DNA of 64,000 nucleotides from Bisporella sp. PMI_857 (taxonomy: Eukaryota > Ascomycota > Leotiomycetes > Helotiales > Helotiaceae): contig JAJSPD010000054.1 of assembly GCA_021307315.1 (NCBI GenBank), forward strand, positions 124,001-188,000. Direction: 5' to 3'. A program made the position numbers and the translations under genes. Positions 11,633 to 25,226 of this stretch are shown piece by piece (within the stretch, counting starts at the first letter, position 1; every line of letters starts with the position of its first letter). The notes beneath the pieces are model-generated. The model was given only the letters and a program-made list of their open reading frames with translations, searched no databases and had not been told where the DNA came from.

Positions 11633-12731
11633 TTACATGACTTCAACCGCATTCTCATCGCTTTCACTCATGCTCTCGTCTCCACTGACTTCAGCATTCT
11701 CTCTCTCGCGCTTCTCCATCAGAGCTTGTAGTTCAGCATCATCATTCTCAGTAACCGCCTTTGGCTCCATCTTTACCACGCAGTTTCCATCTGCAGCCTC
11801 GATGTTATTCCGGATATCAACAATCGCCTCCTCAAGGGTTTTGATTCCAACCGCCTTTTCTAAGCATGTACTTGTGAGGACATATAATGGTGGTGATACA
11901 AGCTTGACTTTAACCTGATTTTCGGGAGTATTCTTGGCCTCAGCGGTACGTAGAGCATTCTTGACAGCATCGATCCCCTCGTATCCAAAGCATGTAACCT
12001 CAACATCTGCACGAACCTTGGTAGGCTGAGGTGTCAGGCGCTTTCCAATATATGACTTGAGTTCATCTGCGACGACGTCGTTTGGAAATGTTACCTCTTG
12101 CCAGACATCAGGATTTCTCATATGAATTAGCCAACTGCCATAAAGCCGGTGGTGTTTCTTACGTGATAGAAAGCTTGAACGCATCGACTGCATGTCCGTA
12201 TTTCTTGTTAAGTGGCCAACCAATGCGTTCATACAGATCTTCGATTGGATGTGAGGTTTTCTCGGCAACATGTCGCATAATCGAGTGGACCATTTTGCTC
12301 TTATTGTATCTTTCTTCGCATTTTACGATATCTTCTGGCGAGACTCTGCGTTTCGAAAGATCGATATATCCTACGATCCATCACTGTTAGTGCAAAAAAA
12401 TATTGCTTAGACATTGGTGAAGCATACCCTTCTCCTTATCGACTCTGAGGACCACGACAACTTCATTCCGGCCGACTCGAATAAGCTTTTGTATACTTCT
12501 GATACGACGTCTTGACAGCTCAGATAGCAGGATCATGCCATCAATGTTGTCATATTCCAGAAGCTTAACATATGCCCCCATCTCTGCAATCTAAATATAT
12601 ATGTTCAGTAATGGCGCTCCATCTGTGCTATATATCCCATGAAAATAACCTACCTGCTTCACGTTGACCATCACAAAGCTATCAATCTCAGGAAACTTCT
12701 CCTCGTAGAAGCGGCAATTTGTCAAAGACAT
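11633..12731 (-). CDS. SUI2: Eukaryotic translation initiation factor 2 subunit alpha
   Basis: Four exons (12654-12731, 12428-12590, 12163-12370, 11633-12116) give 310 residues, close to yeast Sui2. The N-terminal S1 domain starts [17 protein letters not shown]. The regulatory loop reads [12 protein letters not shown]; its serine is residue 52 counting Met, the canonical Ser51 phosphorylated by Gcn2-type kinases to shut down general initiation. A helical domain and an alpha/beta domain follow, and the protein ends in an acidic tail ([12 protein letters not shown]). The factor binds GTP and initiator tRNA with the beta and gamma subunits. The 46-63 nt introns all restore frame. It is divergent from NTE1, with about 460 bases between start codons. 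Confidence 0.96.
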
Positions 12732-13191
12732 GTTTGCGGTGTTGGTGCGCCGAGCGCGTAGGATCGTGCAATAGTTAGTGTCGCTTAGCCGCAGAGATTG
12801 CTGATATTTTCTGTATATCTCTAAAGCTGGATAGTGGTTTTGAAATATCGAGGCTTTGGAAGATGCTCTTAGAGAGAGTCACAGTGATGAAAAGGCATTT
12901 GTGAGGGGCCGTGGTGGGATGGTGGGTCCGCAGCCTGGAAAAACCTCGGGCCGAGTTCTTGGCTCGTTTGGCTAGGGCTTCGAGCTTTAAGGTTGAATCA
13001 CTATAAAGTGACATCATTCAACTATAATGGAAAGACTGTTTATATATTTACACCATTCTGAAGCGCGAAAGTTACCATATTCGGCAAGGCCACTGACTAT
13101 GAAATGGAAGTACTAAATCCGGAAGAAAGACAAAACCATCAGGGACCATTAGGTTTCTCCATACCGCTAGCCTTTTGCCAGCCTCGAAAAC
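12732..13191. promoter_or_regulatory. Shared upstream region of eIF2-alpha and NTE1
   Basis: These 460 bases separate two divergent start codons and so must hold both promoters. I see no strong named motif. Open frames in it lack coding character. Confidence 0.5.
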
Positions 13192-16100
13192 ATGTCTGCC
13201 TCTACTACAATTACAAGTTCCTTGAACAGCACGATAATGAATGCCTTAAACAACACATCAGCATCTGTGGCTCTGGCTACTGCGGTACCACAGACAAGTG
13301 AACAGACCAGATCATGGCTGGGGATGGTGTATAGCGCCATTGTTTGGCTTATATGGGCCCTCCCAGGAATATCATATTGGCTTATCAAGTTCACGACAAT
13401 TACAATGCCAACATTTTTATTTGCCCTTTTCTCAACCAGTTTGACCTTCACTATGAATGCAACTACTTTGTAAGCCCTGATTAGAACACACATATTTCAA
13501 GAACTAATCTGTATACAGAATCATGATCATGGTGGCATTCGTATCAACAATAATTTGGCTTGTGCGCTATCGATTTCTAAACATGTACACTCGGTTGCCC
13601 CCAGAACCACAACGCAAAGAACCTCAAATAGAATTATATCCGGACACACAGGAGGAAGGAGCCAAATCTGGATTTTCAAATTACCTAGATGAGTTTCTAA
13701 GTGCAATTAAGGTGTTTGGGTATTTGGAAAGACCTGTGTTTCATGAGCTCACTAGGTCAATGCAAACGAGGAAGCTGATTGCGGGAGAGACGCTTAATCT
13801 TGAGGAGGAAAAAGGATTTTGCTTAGTCGTGGATGGTGTGGTGGAAATATTTGTTAAATCTTCCAGAAAGAGCAGAGGCTCAGACTCCGACCCTATTCAT
13901 CGGCAGAGTGATTCTTCTGATAGTGAAGATAGCCCGGGGCGTAGTGGCAGGCATCAGGGATACCAACTACTTACTGAAGTAAAGAACGGAGCTCCAATGT
14001 CATCGTTGTTCTCGATTTTGTCCTTGTTTACAGAAGATGTCAAGTTGAGACACACGGAAGACGAATATCTTGAGTCAGGCACTTCCAGCGCAGGGTACAA
14101 CAATCAACCTTTCTCACTATCTACGGGCTTGGGAATAGACCACAGCCGCGAATCCCCCCCTTCTATACCAACAAGCCCTATGTATGGAGATCCAAGTAAA
14201 TCTGAACGGCCAACAGATCAGCATCGCCGTTCCTCAACAATGGCGAGCTCAACTGCAGGTGGAGCCCTGCCTAAAGTGCCACCACTATCTTTGGATGTTT
14301 CAGACGCGGGAGCCCATAAAGCACGCCCACGGCCACGGAGGATGCATACAAATTCTGTCCATCCTGATATCGTCGCTCGAGCGACTGTTGACACAACCAT
14401 TGCAATTATACCAGCCAGTGCCTTCCGTCGCCTTACAAGGGTATACCCAAAAGCCACTGCCCACATTGTACAGGTGATATTAACCAGACTGCAACGCGTC
14501 ACTCTCTCTACTGGACATACCTATCTCGGGTTAACGAGTGAAGTTTTGCGCACGGAAAAGCATATGAACAAGTATACTACATACGACCTACCCGACTTTC
14601 TTCGTGGTGCTGCGTTAGAACGACTTAAGGAAAAATTCCTACGTGAGAAAGAGAGAGTTGGCGACAAAGATATCAGTAAAGGTATTGCACTACACAACGC
14701 TAGTTATGGGCGCAGGAGGAGGTCTAGTACTAGCCTACGCAAAGAGGCCACAATGCATGCATTCTCCAGAGCTGCGCCGTCGTTATCGACGGACACTTTT
14801 CATCCACCAATACCACAGCGTGAAACAGGAGTCGCACCAAGCCCCGGAGATCTGGTAACAAATATGCAAATTTCACGTCACGGAGGTCGAAGATCAGGCC
14901 TGCGGCATGGGTCGGATTCTTTGCATCAAGATATACAATCTCCCTTGAGCCAAGGAACATTTAACCCGTTCGCTCCTCCAGTCAATCCACGCAATGTTCT
15001 TCATCGCCAGGAATCAGTAGATGAAGATAGCATGTTTCGAAGCTCAATACTTGAATGTATATTCAAAGCCATCGGTTTAACTAATACCAAGTATGCCTTG
15101 AAGATGTCAGATTCTGTGGAGGCGTCTCCAAGACTAGTATCTTATGATCAAAAGCGGCAAAAAGCTGTTTTTAGTAACAATGCATTTGGCTTCATAGATC
15201 CATATGAAGGCTCGACTGAAGGCGACAACGAATCAATGACCTCTGGCGGAGTTAGTGCAGGTGGTTTTCCAAGTCCGCAAGGTCTAGCGCATGAGCTAAG
15301 GGATGAGATCGAAATAATGTTTTTCCCTAAAGGCCATGTTCTCGTTCATCAAGGCGAACCCAACCCTGGCGTATATTATGTGATCGATGGATTCCTAGAT
15401 ATCAGTGTGCCTCAGGACGAGACCTCAAGTGAAGCCGTTTTAGGAAAGAATTACTATCCGTCTGCTTCACAGAAGCATTTAGAGGAGACCTTAGCGCCAC
15501 TTTCAAAAGTTCGGTCTAGGTCTTCCCATGCATCAGGCTCCGGCACAACTGCTAATGGCACAAGTAGCAAGAAGCGAAAATCCACCGGCCAGAGAAGTCT
15601 AGCTTTGATCAAGCCTGGTGGAATCGCTGGCTATATCGGTACAATATCTTCATACAGGTCTTTCGTAGACGTTGTTGCAAAGACGGATGTCTACGTTGGC
15701 TACCTTCCCCGAGCGTCACTAGAAAAGATCGTAGAAAAGTACCCGGTAGTTTTGCTCACCATGGCAAAACGTCTCACAAGTCTCTTACCAAGGCTTATTC
15801 TCCATATAGATTTTGCACTAGAATGGGTGCAGGTTAATGCTGGGCAGGTGATTTACCATCAAGGAGACGATAGCGACGCAATATACATTGTTCTCAATGG
15901 GCGGTTGAGACTGGTTGTCAATAATGAGGAAGCTGGAATGAAAGTTGTGGGTGAATATGGTCAAGGCGAAAGTGTAGGTGAACTAGAGGTCTTGACGGAG
16001 TCTACGCGCCCTGCTACACTCCATGCGATCAGAGATACGGAGCTTGCCAAATTTCCCAGGACTCTGTTCAATAGCTTGGCACAGGAACACCCTGGAATTA

Positions 16101-17989
16101 CCATCAAGATTTCCAAAATCATCGCCTCTCGCATGAGAGCCTTAGTGGAAGACCCAGTCTTCGTCCAAGGTAAGAAGGAATCTAGCACAGCCACTAACGA
16201 CAAAGTTTCATCAACCGTTAATCTTCGAACTGTAACTATTCTACCCGTCGCTGCGAACGTCCCAGTTGCAGAGTTCGGAAGCCACCTTGTCACTGCATTA
16301 AATCAAATTGGGGCTACGAATGGAGTCACTTCCCTGAACCAAGCAGCAATCTTTTCCCATCTTGGAAGACATGCTTTTAGCCGGATGGGAAGGTTGAAAC
16401 TCTCTCAATATCTAGCTGATCTGGAGGAGAAGTACGGTCTAGTCATTTATGTTGCAGGTATGTTTAAACATGCTTCTGGTGTGACACTGGCATATGATGA
16501 TTTTTAATTTGACGATTCTGAGTCCTTCCATGAGGACAGAACCTTTGCACTTTTAACTGACTGCCCCTTTTCATCTTATAATTGTCTTCGGCAATTGAAT
16601 GGCGTACTAACGGGGATAATGACAGACACAAATGTCAACTCTCCTTGGGTTCAAACGTGTATAAGCCAGGCGGACTGCATCCTTCTTGTAGGGTTAGCCA
16701 CAGAATCTCCAGAAATTGGAGAATACGAACGATTCCTTTTAGGTATGAAAACGACTGCTAGGAAGGAGCTAGTGCTCTTGCACCCAGATCGATTTTCTCC
16801 ACCCGGAGTCACCAGGGCATGGCTGAGAAACCGTGTTTGGATAAATGGAGGCCACCACCATGTTCAAATGGCTGTCAGAACAACGGACGTACCAGTTAAT
16901 CCGCAACGTAGCAGACTCGGGGCTAAAATAAAAAAGCAAGTGCAAGTCATTCAAGCTGAACTTCAAAAATACACCTCTCAAAGAATTCGAGAAACCACGC
17001 ATTACTCAGCCGACACTCCTTTCAAAGGAGACTTTCATCGCATCGCTCGCCAGCTCTGTGGGAAATCAGTAGGGCTAGTCCTGGGTGGCGGAGGAGCTCG
17101 CGGAATAGCGCAGGTCGGTATCATCCGAGCGTTGGAAGAAGCTGGTATTCCGATCGATATTATTGGCGGTACTTCAATCGGATCGTTTATAGGGGCATTA
17201 TATGCTCGTGATGCTGACGTTGTCCCAATGTACGGTCGTGCAAAAAAATTTGCAGGACGAATGGCTAGCATCTGGCGCTTCGCACTTGACCTGACTTATC
17301 CGTCTGCATCTTACACCACAGGTCATGAGTTCAATCGTGGCATTTTCAAAACTTTTGGAGATTCACAAATTGAAGATTTTTGGCTGGAGTTCTACTGCAA
17401 TACTACGAACATCAGCAAAAGTCGATCTGAAATACACACTAGTGGGTATGCCTGGCGATATGTTAGGGCATCGATGTCACTAGCAGGTTTACTCCCCCCG
17501 CTTTGCGATGAGGGCAGCATGCTTCTTGATGGAGGTTACGTTGACAACTTGACCGTATCACATATGAAGTCTCTGGGTGCCGACGTGATTTTTGCTGTCG
17601 ATGTTGGAAGTCTTGACGACAACACGCCTCAAGCTTTCGGAGATTCTCTATCTGGTTTCTGGGCGTTTACGAACCGATGGAATCCTTTCTCCTCATTCCC
17701 CAACCCACCTACATTAGCAGAGATTCAGGCACGGTTGGCATACGTTTCGAGCGTCGACGCACTAGAAAGAGCCAAAATGACGCCAGGATGTCTGTACATG
17801 AGGCCTCCAGTCGACGCTTATGGGACTTTAGATTTCGGTAAATTTGACGAGATCTATCAAGTGGGTTACAAATATGGGCAGGAATACCTTGCATCGATGA
17901 GAGAAAAGGGAGAGCTCCCAATTGTGAATGAGACAGCGGAGAAAGCAGCCCTGCGTCGTACAATGGCTCCGCGTAGGGCAAGCATCTAA
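13192..17989 (+). CDS. NTE1: Lysophospholipase NTE1 (patatin-like phospholipase)
   Basis: Three exons, 13192-13469, 13519-16457 and 16626-17989, give about 1526 residues, the normal size for fungal Nte1. This is an ER membrane serine esterase that deacylates phosphatidylcholine to glycerophosphocholine. Hydrophobic segments lie near residues 42-65, 70-85 and 93-110. Three cyclic-nucleotide-binding-like domains follow: the first is split by Ser-rich insertions, the others start near residues 695 and 865. The patatin domain carries the oxyanion loop [12 protein letters not shown], the nucleophile in GGTSIGS (about residue 1255) and the Asp in LLDGGYVDN (about residue 1373). The 168-nt second intron is needed to join YVA to DTNVNSPW; without it the frame stops at 16507. 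The alternate Asp-Gly-Gly and Ser are both intact, so the enzyme should be active. Confidence 0.96.
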
Positions 17990-19555
17990 AGGAGGAGGAG
18001 CAAGCATATAGATCTTGTAGAAATATTAGCATTGCATATTGAGTATAAGGATACTGAAGGCGTATGGAGATGGGATACCCAGGCATTTCACGCCAGAATA
18101 TAATATCAGTCATAAAATGTATCCGGGTAGGTCTCAAGCCAAGCATTCTAGCAAGTGTGGGATGGTGACTGCATTGATCGTTCGCATCCCTTTCTCATTC
18201 ATAATGAGTCGCCTGAGTGGACTGGTGTACAAGAGGTATGGTGCCTCTCATGTAGCCATTTCTTGCCCCATCTGCGCCCGGGAATATACACAGAGGACAT
18301 GAAGCATTGGGGTTGCACTATATCGCAACGCGCTTAGGCAGGCAGGTTGTAGTACTTTCTAGAATTTGAGGAAGGCTTCTTCTGTTCTCGCTTCCTTGAG
18401 GCTGTAGCAGCTTAAAGAGAAGGAATGAGGCTCAGGGCTCGATCAGCATGAATGGATAGATACATCTACTTGGAGTAAGAAGAAGCAGTAGTGACAACCA
18501 CCAGGAGGACCACAATGACCTGATCTCTCTGCATCCTTCATGACATTCTTCTCCCCGGGCCAAACAACACCCCTTCCCTTCCCTTATATCATCAACCAAA
18601 AGCATCATGTCAGAAAAACGTGGCGGCGGTATGATAGCGATATTATTCAAACGCCGTGGGTGGGGGTCCATCCGCCCATCTCCTTCGTTCTCCTCCCTCG
18701 CTTGCCGAAAAGCCTCACCATCCCACGTTCCTCTCCACCGTTGTCATTTGAGAGAAAGACCCTGGGAATTCAGACTCCGTTATGCCGACCCTACCCTCGC
18801 CTTTGAACCTGGGCTACAGGTTCAGTATCCTATACCGACTTTTGCACACCTAGAGGCTGCAAAGCGGGCAATTCTTTTCTTTTTGCCTGCTAGACCTCCA
18901 TAATGGCGGGTTGATACTGACCTATCATCGGGCCACGCCCGCCCCTCCTACTGCCAGGCAAGCTCTCTCGATCAATATGTGTGTGTCTATGCCGGTGGTA
19001 GATTTGCTTTTTTTTTTCTGCCTGAGAAACTCCCCATGTACCATCAGCTTGAGGTATGTGCCAGAACCCCCCTGACTACGGACAGTAGCCTATAATGACA
19101 TTGGGTACCGACGGACTGGGCTGGGACAGCCATCTTTTACTTTTTCTACACGCTTTGGATTGCTTACCTTTCCGAGGAGCTTGCTTGAAGCACACTAAAA
19201 ACACTCAAGAGCCTCGTTGATAGTTCGTAGATGGCAGGAATTCTCAGGTCAACGTGATAAAGAGGAAGACACAATGAAGTGCTTGCAGGAGCTTCATGAG
19301 ATGTTGGAACTATATCCCCATTTGATGCTACTTCTAAATGCAGACCGCCGTGAGGAGTAATGTATCTATGATATACTCAGAATGCCGCCCGCCTCATTTC
19401 CTCCGCCAGGTGAAGAGAGTTGACCAAAAGCATGCGTCCTAATGCGTGACACAGATGCAGATGATTCGATGCTGAAAGAAAAATATACAACCATGCCTAG
19501 CTCGCTATCGCTACTTTGATGACAATCGATAGTACGGTTCGTCCAAATGTTCATA
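17990..19555. other. Intergenic region between convergent NTE1 and DLD1
   Basis: About 1.6 kb without a supported gene. It holds both 3' ends and several short open frames without recognisable content. A T-run near 19010 is the only low-complexity feature. Confidence 0.55.
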
Positions 19556-21380
19556 TTAGAATGATGCAGGGACATTCATGATCTTCCCTGGGTTCATGAT
19601 CCAGAACGGATCTAGAGCCTGTTTGATAGATTTCATCACATCCAGCGTGTCTAGTCCAACTTCCGCAAGGAGGGCTTCTTTCTTCCCAATGCCGATCCCA
19701 TGCTCACCCTACGATTTACTGATTAGCGATTGCCTAATTGCGCTCAAGGGGAAGTACTTACAGTGCAAGTGCCTTCCATCTCCAATGCTCGAGCAACCAT
19801 GTTTTTCACACAGCGCTCAACCTTCTCCATCTCTCCTGGAACTGACCTGTCGTACATGATGCTTTCATGGAAGTTCCCATCTCCAATATGACCCAAGATA
19901 CTGGCAAATAATCCAAGGTCATCCATTTCCTTCTTGCTGACCTCGATGATATCAGCCAGTCTCGAGAACGGAACAGCCACGTCCGTGCTCCACACTTCAC
20001 TTCCTTCCTTCCTCAGAGCCAGCATAGACCACAGGCTTTCTTTCCTCGCAGACCAGAGCAGTTTTTGTTCCTTTGCATCCTTGGCAAACTCGAAATTACC
20101 GCCTCGGTGTGCCTTCGCGATGGCACTCACCATTGCGATATTCTCCTTTACCGACGCCTTAGTACCACTGAATTTAAAGAACAACGTAGGCGTTTCCTTC
20201 CACTTCCTAGGTGCGGTGGAGCCCGAGAGGTTAACAACTCGCATCTGTACTTCATCCATGATTTCCATGGCAGCGACCTGGACACCTGCTCTCATGACCC
20301 CAGCGGCTGCTGAAGCTGCATCTCTGATAGAGGGAAACGTCACTACTGCGACGGAAAACTCCTGTGGCACTACAGCTAGCTTCAAGGTGATTTCGGTAAC
20401 CAGACCCAGTGTACCTTCTGATCCTACGAACAAAGAGTTGAGGTTATAACCTGCCGAAGTCTTCCTTGGGCGGCGCTTTGTCTTGACAATGGTTCCATCC
20501 GCAAGGACAACCGTGAGATTGATTACCCAATCTTTCATTGTACCATATCGAACGGCATTGGTGCCTGAGCAGTTAGTGCCGACCATCCCACCAATCTTTG
20601 CACTTGGTCCGGGGTCTACAGGGAAGAAAAGTCCAGACTGTCGTTTCGCAAGCTCATCGTTCAGTCCCATCCAAGAGACGGAAGGTTGAACCACAACATC
20701 CATATCATCCTGGTGGAGCTCGATGATCTGATCCATGTAGGCAAAGTCTACGGAAACACCTCCATATGGCGCAGAGAAGTTGCCTTCAAGACTTGTACCA
20801 CCCGAGAATGGGATGATAGGAACTCGATATTTGTAGCAGACTTTAGCGATCTTTGATACATCGGCGGTAGATTTGGGATATGCGACTGCTACGGGAAGGC
20901 CGTCGATGTTGATTGAGGACCATTCTGAATAGCCGTGTGCCTTCAGATCTTCAGGGTCTATGGATATCACATCTTGGTCTCCGCATGCATGTCGAATCTC
21001 TTTGATGGCCTGGATCTATTCTCAGTGACTTTGAATCGAAATATGTACTAGGCAGTTCTTACAGCCTGCATGTCCTGAATACTTGCATATTTGGGTTCGT
21101 GGAACTTGGCTGGACTTGAGTATTCTCTCCTTCTAGCTTCTAGGAACTTTGCCTGACCGGCTGTGAATGTACTGGCAGCGATTGCTGTCACAGCCACCAC
21201 TCCCAACACTCGTATCGTAGTCCATCCTCTACCATATCCTTTCGGCTTAAATGATCCTTTGCTCGGGTCGAAATGCAGAGGTTTTGAGGAATTCCATCTA
21301 GATTGTAGATGTGGCCGTGGATTCCTGAGGATGTGGAGGGGTCGTAGCGGGGTCAAGCTCGGGGACTTGCAGAAGGACAT
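19556..21380 (-). CDS. DLD1: D-lactate dehydrogenase (cytochrome), mitochondrial
   Basis: Three exons (21063-21380, 19762-21015, 19556-19708) give 574 residues. The enzyme oxidises D-lactate to pyruvate and passes electrons to cytochrome c. The N-terminus is basic (SPSLTPLRPLHILRNPRPH) and is followed by a hydrophobic anchor (RVLGVVAVTAIAASTF), fitting import and inner-membrane anchoring. The FAD-binding type 4 domain shows IIPFSGGTSLEGN and VGTNCSGTNAVRYG, then GSEGTLGLVTEITLKL. The C-terminal domain shows ILGHIGDGNFH, and the last exon begins GEHGIGIGKKE and ends PGKIMNVPASF. The ATG at 21380 is chosen because the longer open frame upstream lacks an ATG. The introns of 47 and 53 nt are both phase 0. 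Confidence 0.95.
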
Positions 21381-23462
21381 GCTGAGTGACAAGGATTGGA
21401 ACCTTATTAATAAATCGATCAGATCTTGATCTGCTGCCGTCTTATCTTGGTAAAAATTCCTGCGTCCGAGGATGCATCGCCTCTGAAAAAAGGGGGGAAA
21501 CAAAAAAACAACCTCAAACTTTATGGGCCACCACTTTTGATAAGTTGGCGAGGGGGGATAAAAAAAGAGTCAAATATACTTGGATAAGATGCCGAAGGTT
21601 ATATGGCCCCTCTATTAGCACTGAAAGCTAGCCTAACAGCCCAAGGAGTGTGGAGCTTCCGCCGCTGTCGCCAACCCGTAAGTAACCACTTTCTGTATGA
21701 GGCAATACTGTAGAGAGCTCTGCCCATACGCACTAGGCACGTCGCTATGAGTAAGTCCTCCTTGGGCAACGCAATAAGATGAGATGACGATGCGCTGTCG
21801 GATTATGGAATCACCCCTTAGCTGGCTATGGTTGGGGGGAGGGAGGCGCGTGTTTATGATGTGAACTTGCTTCTTCGTCTCAGAGCCATAGAACTGGCCT
21901 CGTTCAATGAAATGACAGCGGCAGCGAAGAAATTGATGGGTCAGACAAAATGAAAGGGCTCGTCTTTTTCATATATAGAGAGAAAGAGAGAGAGAGAGAG
22001 ACACAGAGCGCGGATCAAGCACAAGCAATGGCCCGCCATCCGGTGATATATACCATAGTTACCATGGTGGTGGCTGCATGGCAGGAGATCCCCCATCATG
22101 TATGCCAGGAACCAATTCTGTCGATTTAGTCAAGCTGAATTTTCTCTCTTCGTCACAGTACATATTCATGGTCGAATTGGCGTCCCACACATGTAATTTA
22201 TTTTATTTTTTTTAATAATTTTTTCCCCCCTTCCTCTGACCTTCTCATAAAGCCCGAAGATGTGAGAAGTCACCACGTACACAACACCTGATTCGGAATC
22301 GAGAGCATGGCTAGTTTATGCCAGGATCGAGAGTCCCTGTACAATAGCGACAGCAAAAGCGAATTGCTGGATTAAATAACCTTGCTCTCCACTGAAAGTC
22401 TGTCACCCCACGCTAATTTTGGACACCAAAAACCCCTCTTATACATTATTACAACTCAAGTCGGAGCTGGATGATGATGATGGGTAATAAGCCTTCTTCA
22501 GCCTGCCTTGCTGCCGTGATACATCCTACCCTCTAGGCACCAGATCGTTTTTTACCGTTACGGAAACGCGAGCTTGTCAGCCTCTATGTCATACATCTCA
22601 CCGAACCTCTGCAGTCTGCAATTATATTGAGCACGAGGTCTCTTTCTCTCTTCTACTAAGACACTTCCCCTCACTTGGAGCCGAGTGAGGGGGACAGACG
22701 TTCCCCCTCTTATGTTATGGAAATTGATAGACGCCAGTGCCGATGCTGGGGATCCAGGGGCGTCGGGTGTCTAGCATATATGCCTACATCTGTTAGCTGT
22801 TTACCGCTTGTTGTGGGATGGGATTTTGTGATATGTACGAAGGAGGAGGCTAAGGCAGGTTCGGAAATAAATTAACAAAAAAAAAAAAAAGATTGGAAAT
22901 ATGAGCAGTCAATATGAGGAGGGGGGCGGGCAGGTATCCCGCATTTGCTGAGGTAAGGAAGATCCCCTCGTGATAGAAACCGATGGTTGCGTTACGCGGG
23001 TTTGATGCTGTTGGCCTTGTGGTCTATTTAGTGTCTGTATGCTACAGGGACAGCTAAGGAACCGTGATGGGTTGGGCAAGGATGAGCATGGGGGTCACTG
23101 GTGGTCTTTCGAGATTCCGGGAGGCGTAGGCTTGGGATATGGGGACGACTACCTGGCAGAAAGGCGAGTCTGATTATGCGTCTCGCTACCACTGGGTGAA
23201 TATAGGGCTGGATGTATGTGATCAGGAGGGAAGAGTTTTATAGGAGATCTTCCAAATTTATATGAATGGATAGTTAATCATTCTGACTTGTCTACTACAG
23301 ACACTTTGTGCTATGCTTGTTTATGGTTCATGGTATTGGTTCACTATGCTACCTGCATTACCTTTTTTTTTTTGCAATGCGTGCTGTGAAAATTCACAGA
23401 AAAGCCCAAAGACTCCATCCCATGGCAACCCTCAACCCCAGACCAGCGCAAAATCAACACAT
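21381..23462. other. Long intergenic region with simple repeats
   Basis: About 2.1 kb. No gene is supported. It contains a GA repeat, a T-rich patch near 22195-22225 and poly-A at 22877-22890. The part next to DLD1 should be its promoter and the far end should be the RPS4 3' region. Confidence 0.5.
21976..22001. repeat. GA dinucleotide microsatellite
   Basis: An imperfect AG/GA run with one AAAG interruption, flanked by ATATAT. Simple-sequence repeat only. Confidence 0.85.
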
Positions 23463-24586
23463 TTAGTGGCCAGCAATGGCTTGCGCACGTCTGCGATCTC
23501 TCTCCTCTGCGATTGTGAGCTTGACACCCTTGCCCTTTGGCAGAGAGATCCACGGCTTCTCCGAGCCGATGACGAAAACGTTGGATTCCCGGGTAGCGAA
23601 AGAGTTGTCAATGGCATCCTTGATGTGGATGATGTTGAAACCTCCGTCGTGACGCTCACGGTGAGTGATGACGCCAACACGTCCCATGTTACGACCACCA
23701 GTGACCATGGCAATGACTCCGGTGTCGAACTTGATGAAGTCGGTGATCTTGCCGGTGGCGAGGTCGATCTTCACGGTGTCGTTGACCTTGATGGTTGGGT
23801 CGGGATAGCGGACACTACACATTTCAAATTCTGTCAGCACTTCTATAGCAAATATGGTATAGCAATCCATAAGTTCTGCCAGGCGCGTGAGCCCGGCAGA
23901 ATTTCAATGGATCAACCAAACTTTGGTCCAACGTCTGAATGATGTGAACTTACGTTCTAGCATCGTGCGTAACCAAGAATGGGATTCCCCCCTTGCCCAA
24001 CTGCACTCTCTTGACCTTTCCAAGCTTGTATTCCGCCTCCTCGGCCTGGATGCGGTGGACGGTGAAGCGGCCCTTGGTGTCGTAGACCAGGCGGAAGTGC
24101 TCTTGCGTCTTGTCGATGCTGATGACGTCCATGAATCCTGCTGGGTAGGTGGCATCGGTGCGGACCTTGCCGTCGACCTTGATCAGGCGCTGCATGACAA
24201 TGGCCTTGGTCTCGCGCGCGTTAAGGGCATACTTTAGACGGTTTCGGATGAAGACGATGAGGGGCATGCAGTCGCGGAGCTTGTGAGGACCAGGGGAAGG
24301 ACGAGGAGCGTATGAACCGGAGAGTTTGTCCAAGAGCCAGTGCGATGGCGCGCTGAGGCGCTTTTGGTGCTTCTTACTGTTGGTGAGTGTCAGCACAGGT
24401 GAAATTCTACCATCTGCCAGACCACTACAAGAGCAGGGCAGATGTGCTGGGGGATTAAATTCGCAAACTGTTTCTCCATTGAACTGAAGGCCTTCGTTTG
24501 CAAATATTCCCCTGGCCGCATTCCACAATCTCTCTTGTTGGCTGGTAAAAAAAAATACTGGATTGTACTCACAGTCCCTTTCCCAT
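23463..24586 (-). CDS. RPS4: 40S ribosomal protein S4 (eS4)
   Basis: Three exons give 262 residues: a 14-nt first exon (24573-24586, MGKG plus part of a codon), 23954-24376 and 23463-23814. The joined start is [18 protein letters not shown], which matches the S4e N-terminus. An S4 RNA-binding region with [19 protein letters not shown] follows. The second junction gives THDARTVRYPDP, and a KOW-like [15 protein letters not shown] follows. Yeast S4 is of the same length. The very short first exon and longer introns (196 and 139 nt) are typical of ribosomal protein genes. A longer open frame into intron 1 exists and should not be used as the N-terminus. ATCACGTG lies about 160 bases upstream. Confidence 0.96.
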
Positions 24587-24745
24587 TTTTGCGGCTCAAG
24601 TCGGCTTTGAGATACAAAAAATAGGTCGTTGTCGTTGTCGTTTTGGAGGTTAAAAATCGGAATAGCTCGAGTTTCTGAAATTTCGATGTGGTGGGTTGCA
24701 AACCACGAGCTAGCGGCTAAGCGACCGCTAAAAATGGGGCCGTTC

Positions 24746-24751
24746 CACGTG
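24746..24751. promoter_or_regulatory. CACGTG element upstream of RPS4
   Basis: Read on the gene strand it is ATCACGTGG, 159 bases before the start codon. The same core with the same 5' AT occurs upstream of RPL15. Cbf1/Tbf1-type binding is a plausible but untested role. Confidence 0.4.
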
Positions 24752-25226
24752 ATTCTATTCTCCAAGCACTGCTTCCAATTTGGGGAAATGATAAACATAG
24801 CCAAATACCTTCCCAATTTTCGCAACTTCTGATATTATAAATACCTGGGCATTTTCTGCATTCGTGCGTCGTTGGAGGGCTCCAATTATAATTTGAGGCT
24901 TCTCTGTACCATTTAATAACGGACGGTTCCTTCTCAACCGAGCCGCATATATATAGCTACAGCCTACATCTCTAGCATTTTAAAGCTTCTTCAACAAGTT
25001 TGTTGATATAAGAGAAAATTCAATCGGTTTTAAATGGCGAATTTGGTCACTCAGCAATAATGTCTGAGTAACCCTTCAAGTGTTTCATAAGAAGCATAAG
25101 CAAGCTTTCTCAACAATGTTCTTTGATCTGATGAATTTTCATTGCTACATTATAGTTATAGACTCATATGGATTTTGAAATTTGAGTCTCTGATCGTGGT
25201 CACACAATGCCTCCCCACATATCTAA

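Noticed and set aside
24377..24825. Extended RPS4 N-terminus upstream of KKHQKRL
   Set aside because: It is intron 1 and upstream sequence; the 14-nt exon 1 gives the conserved start.
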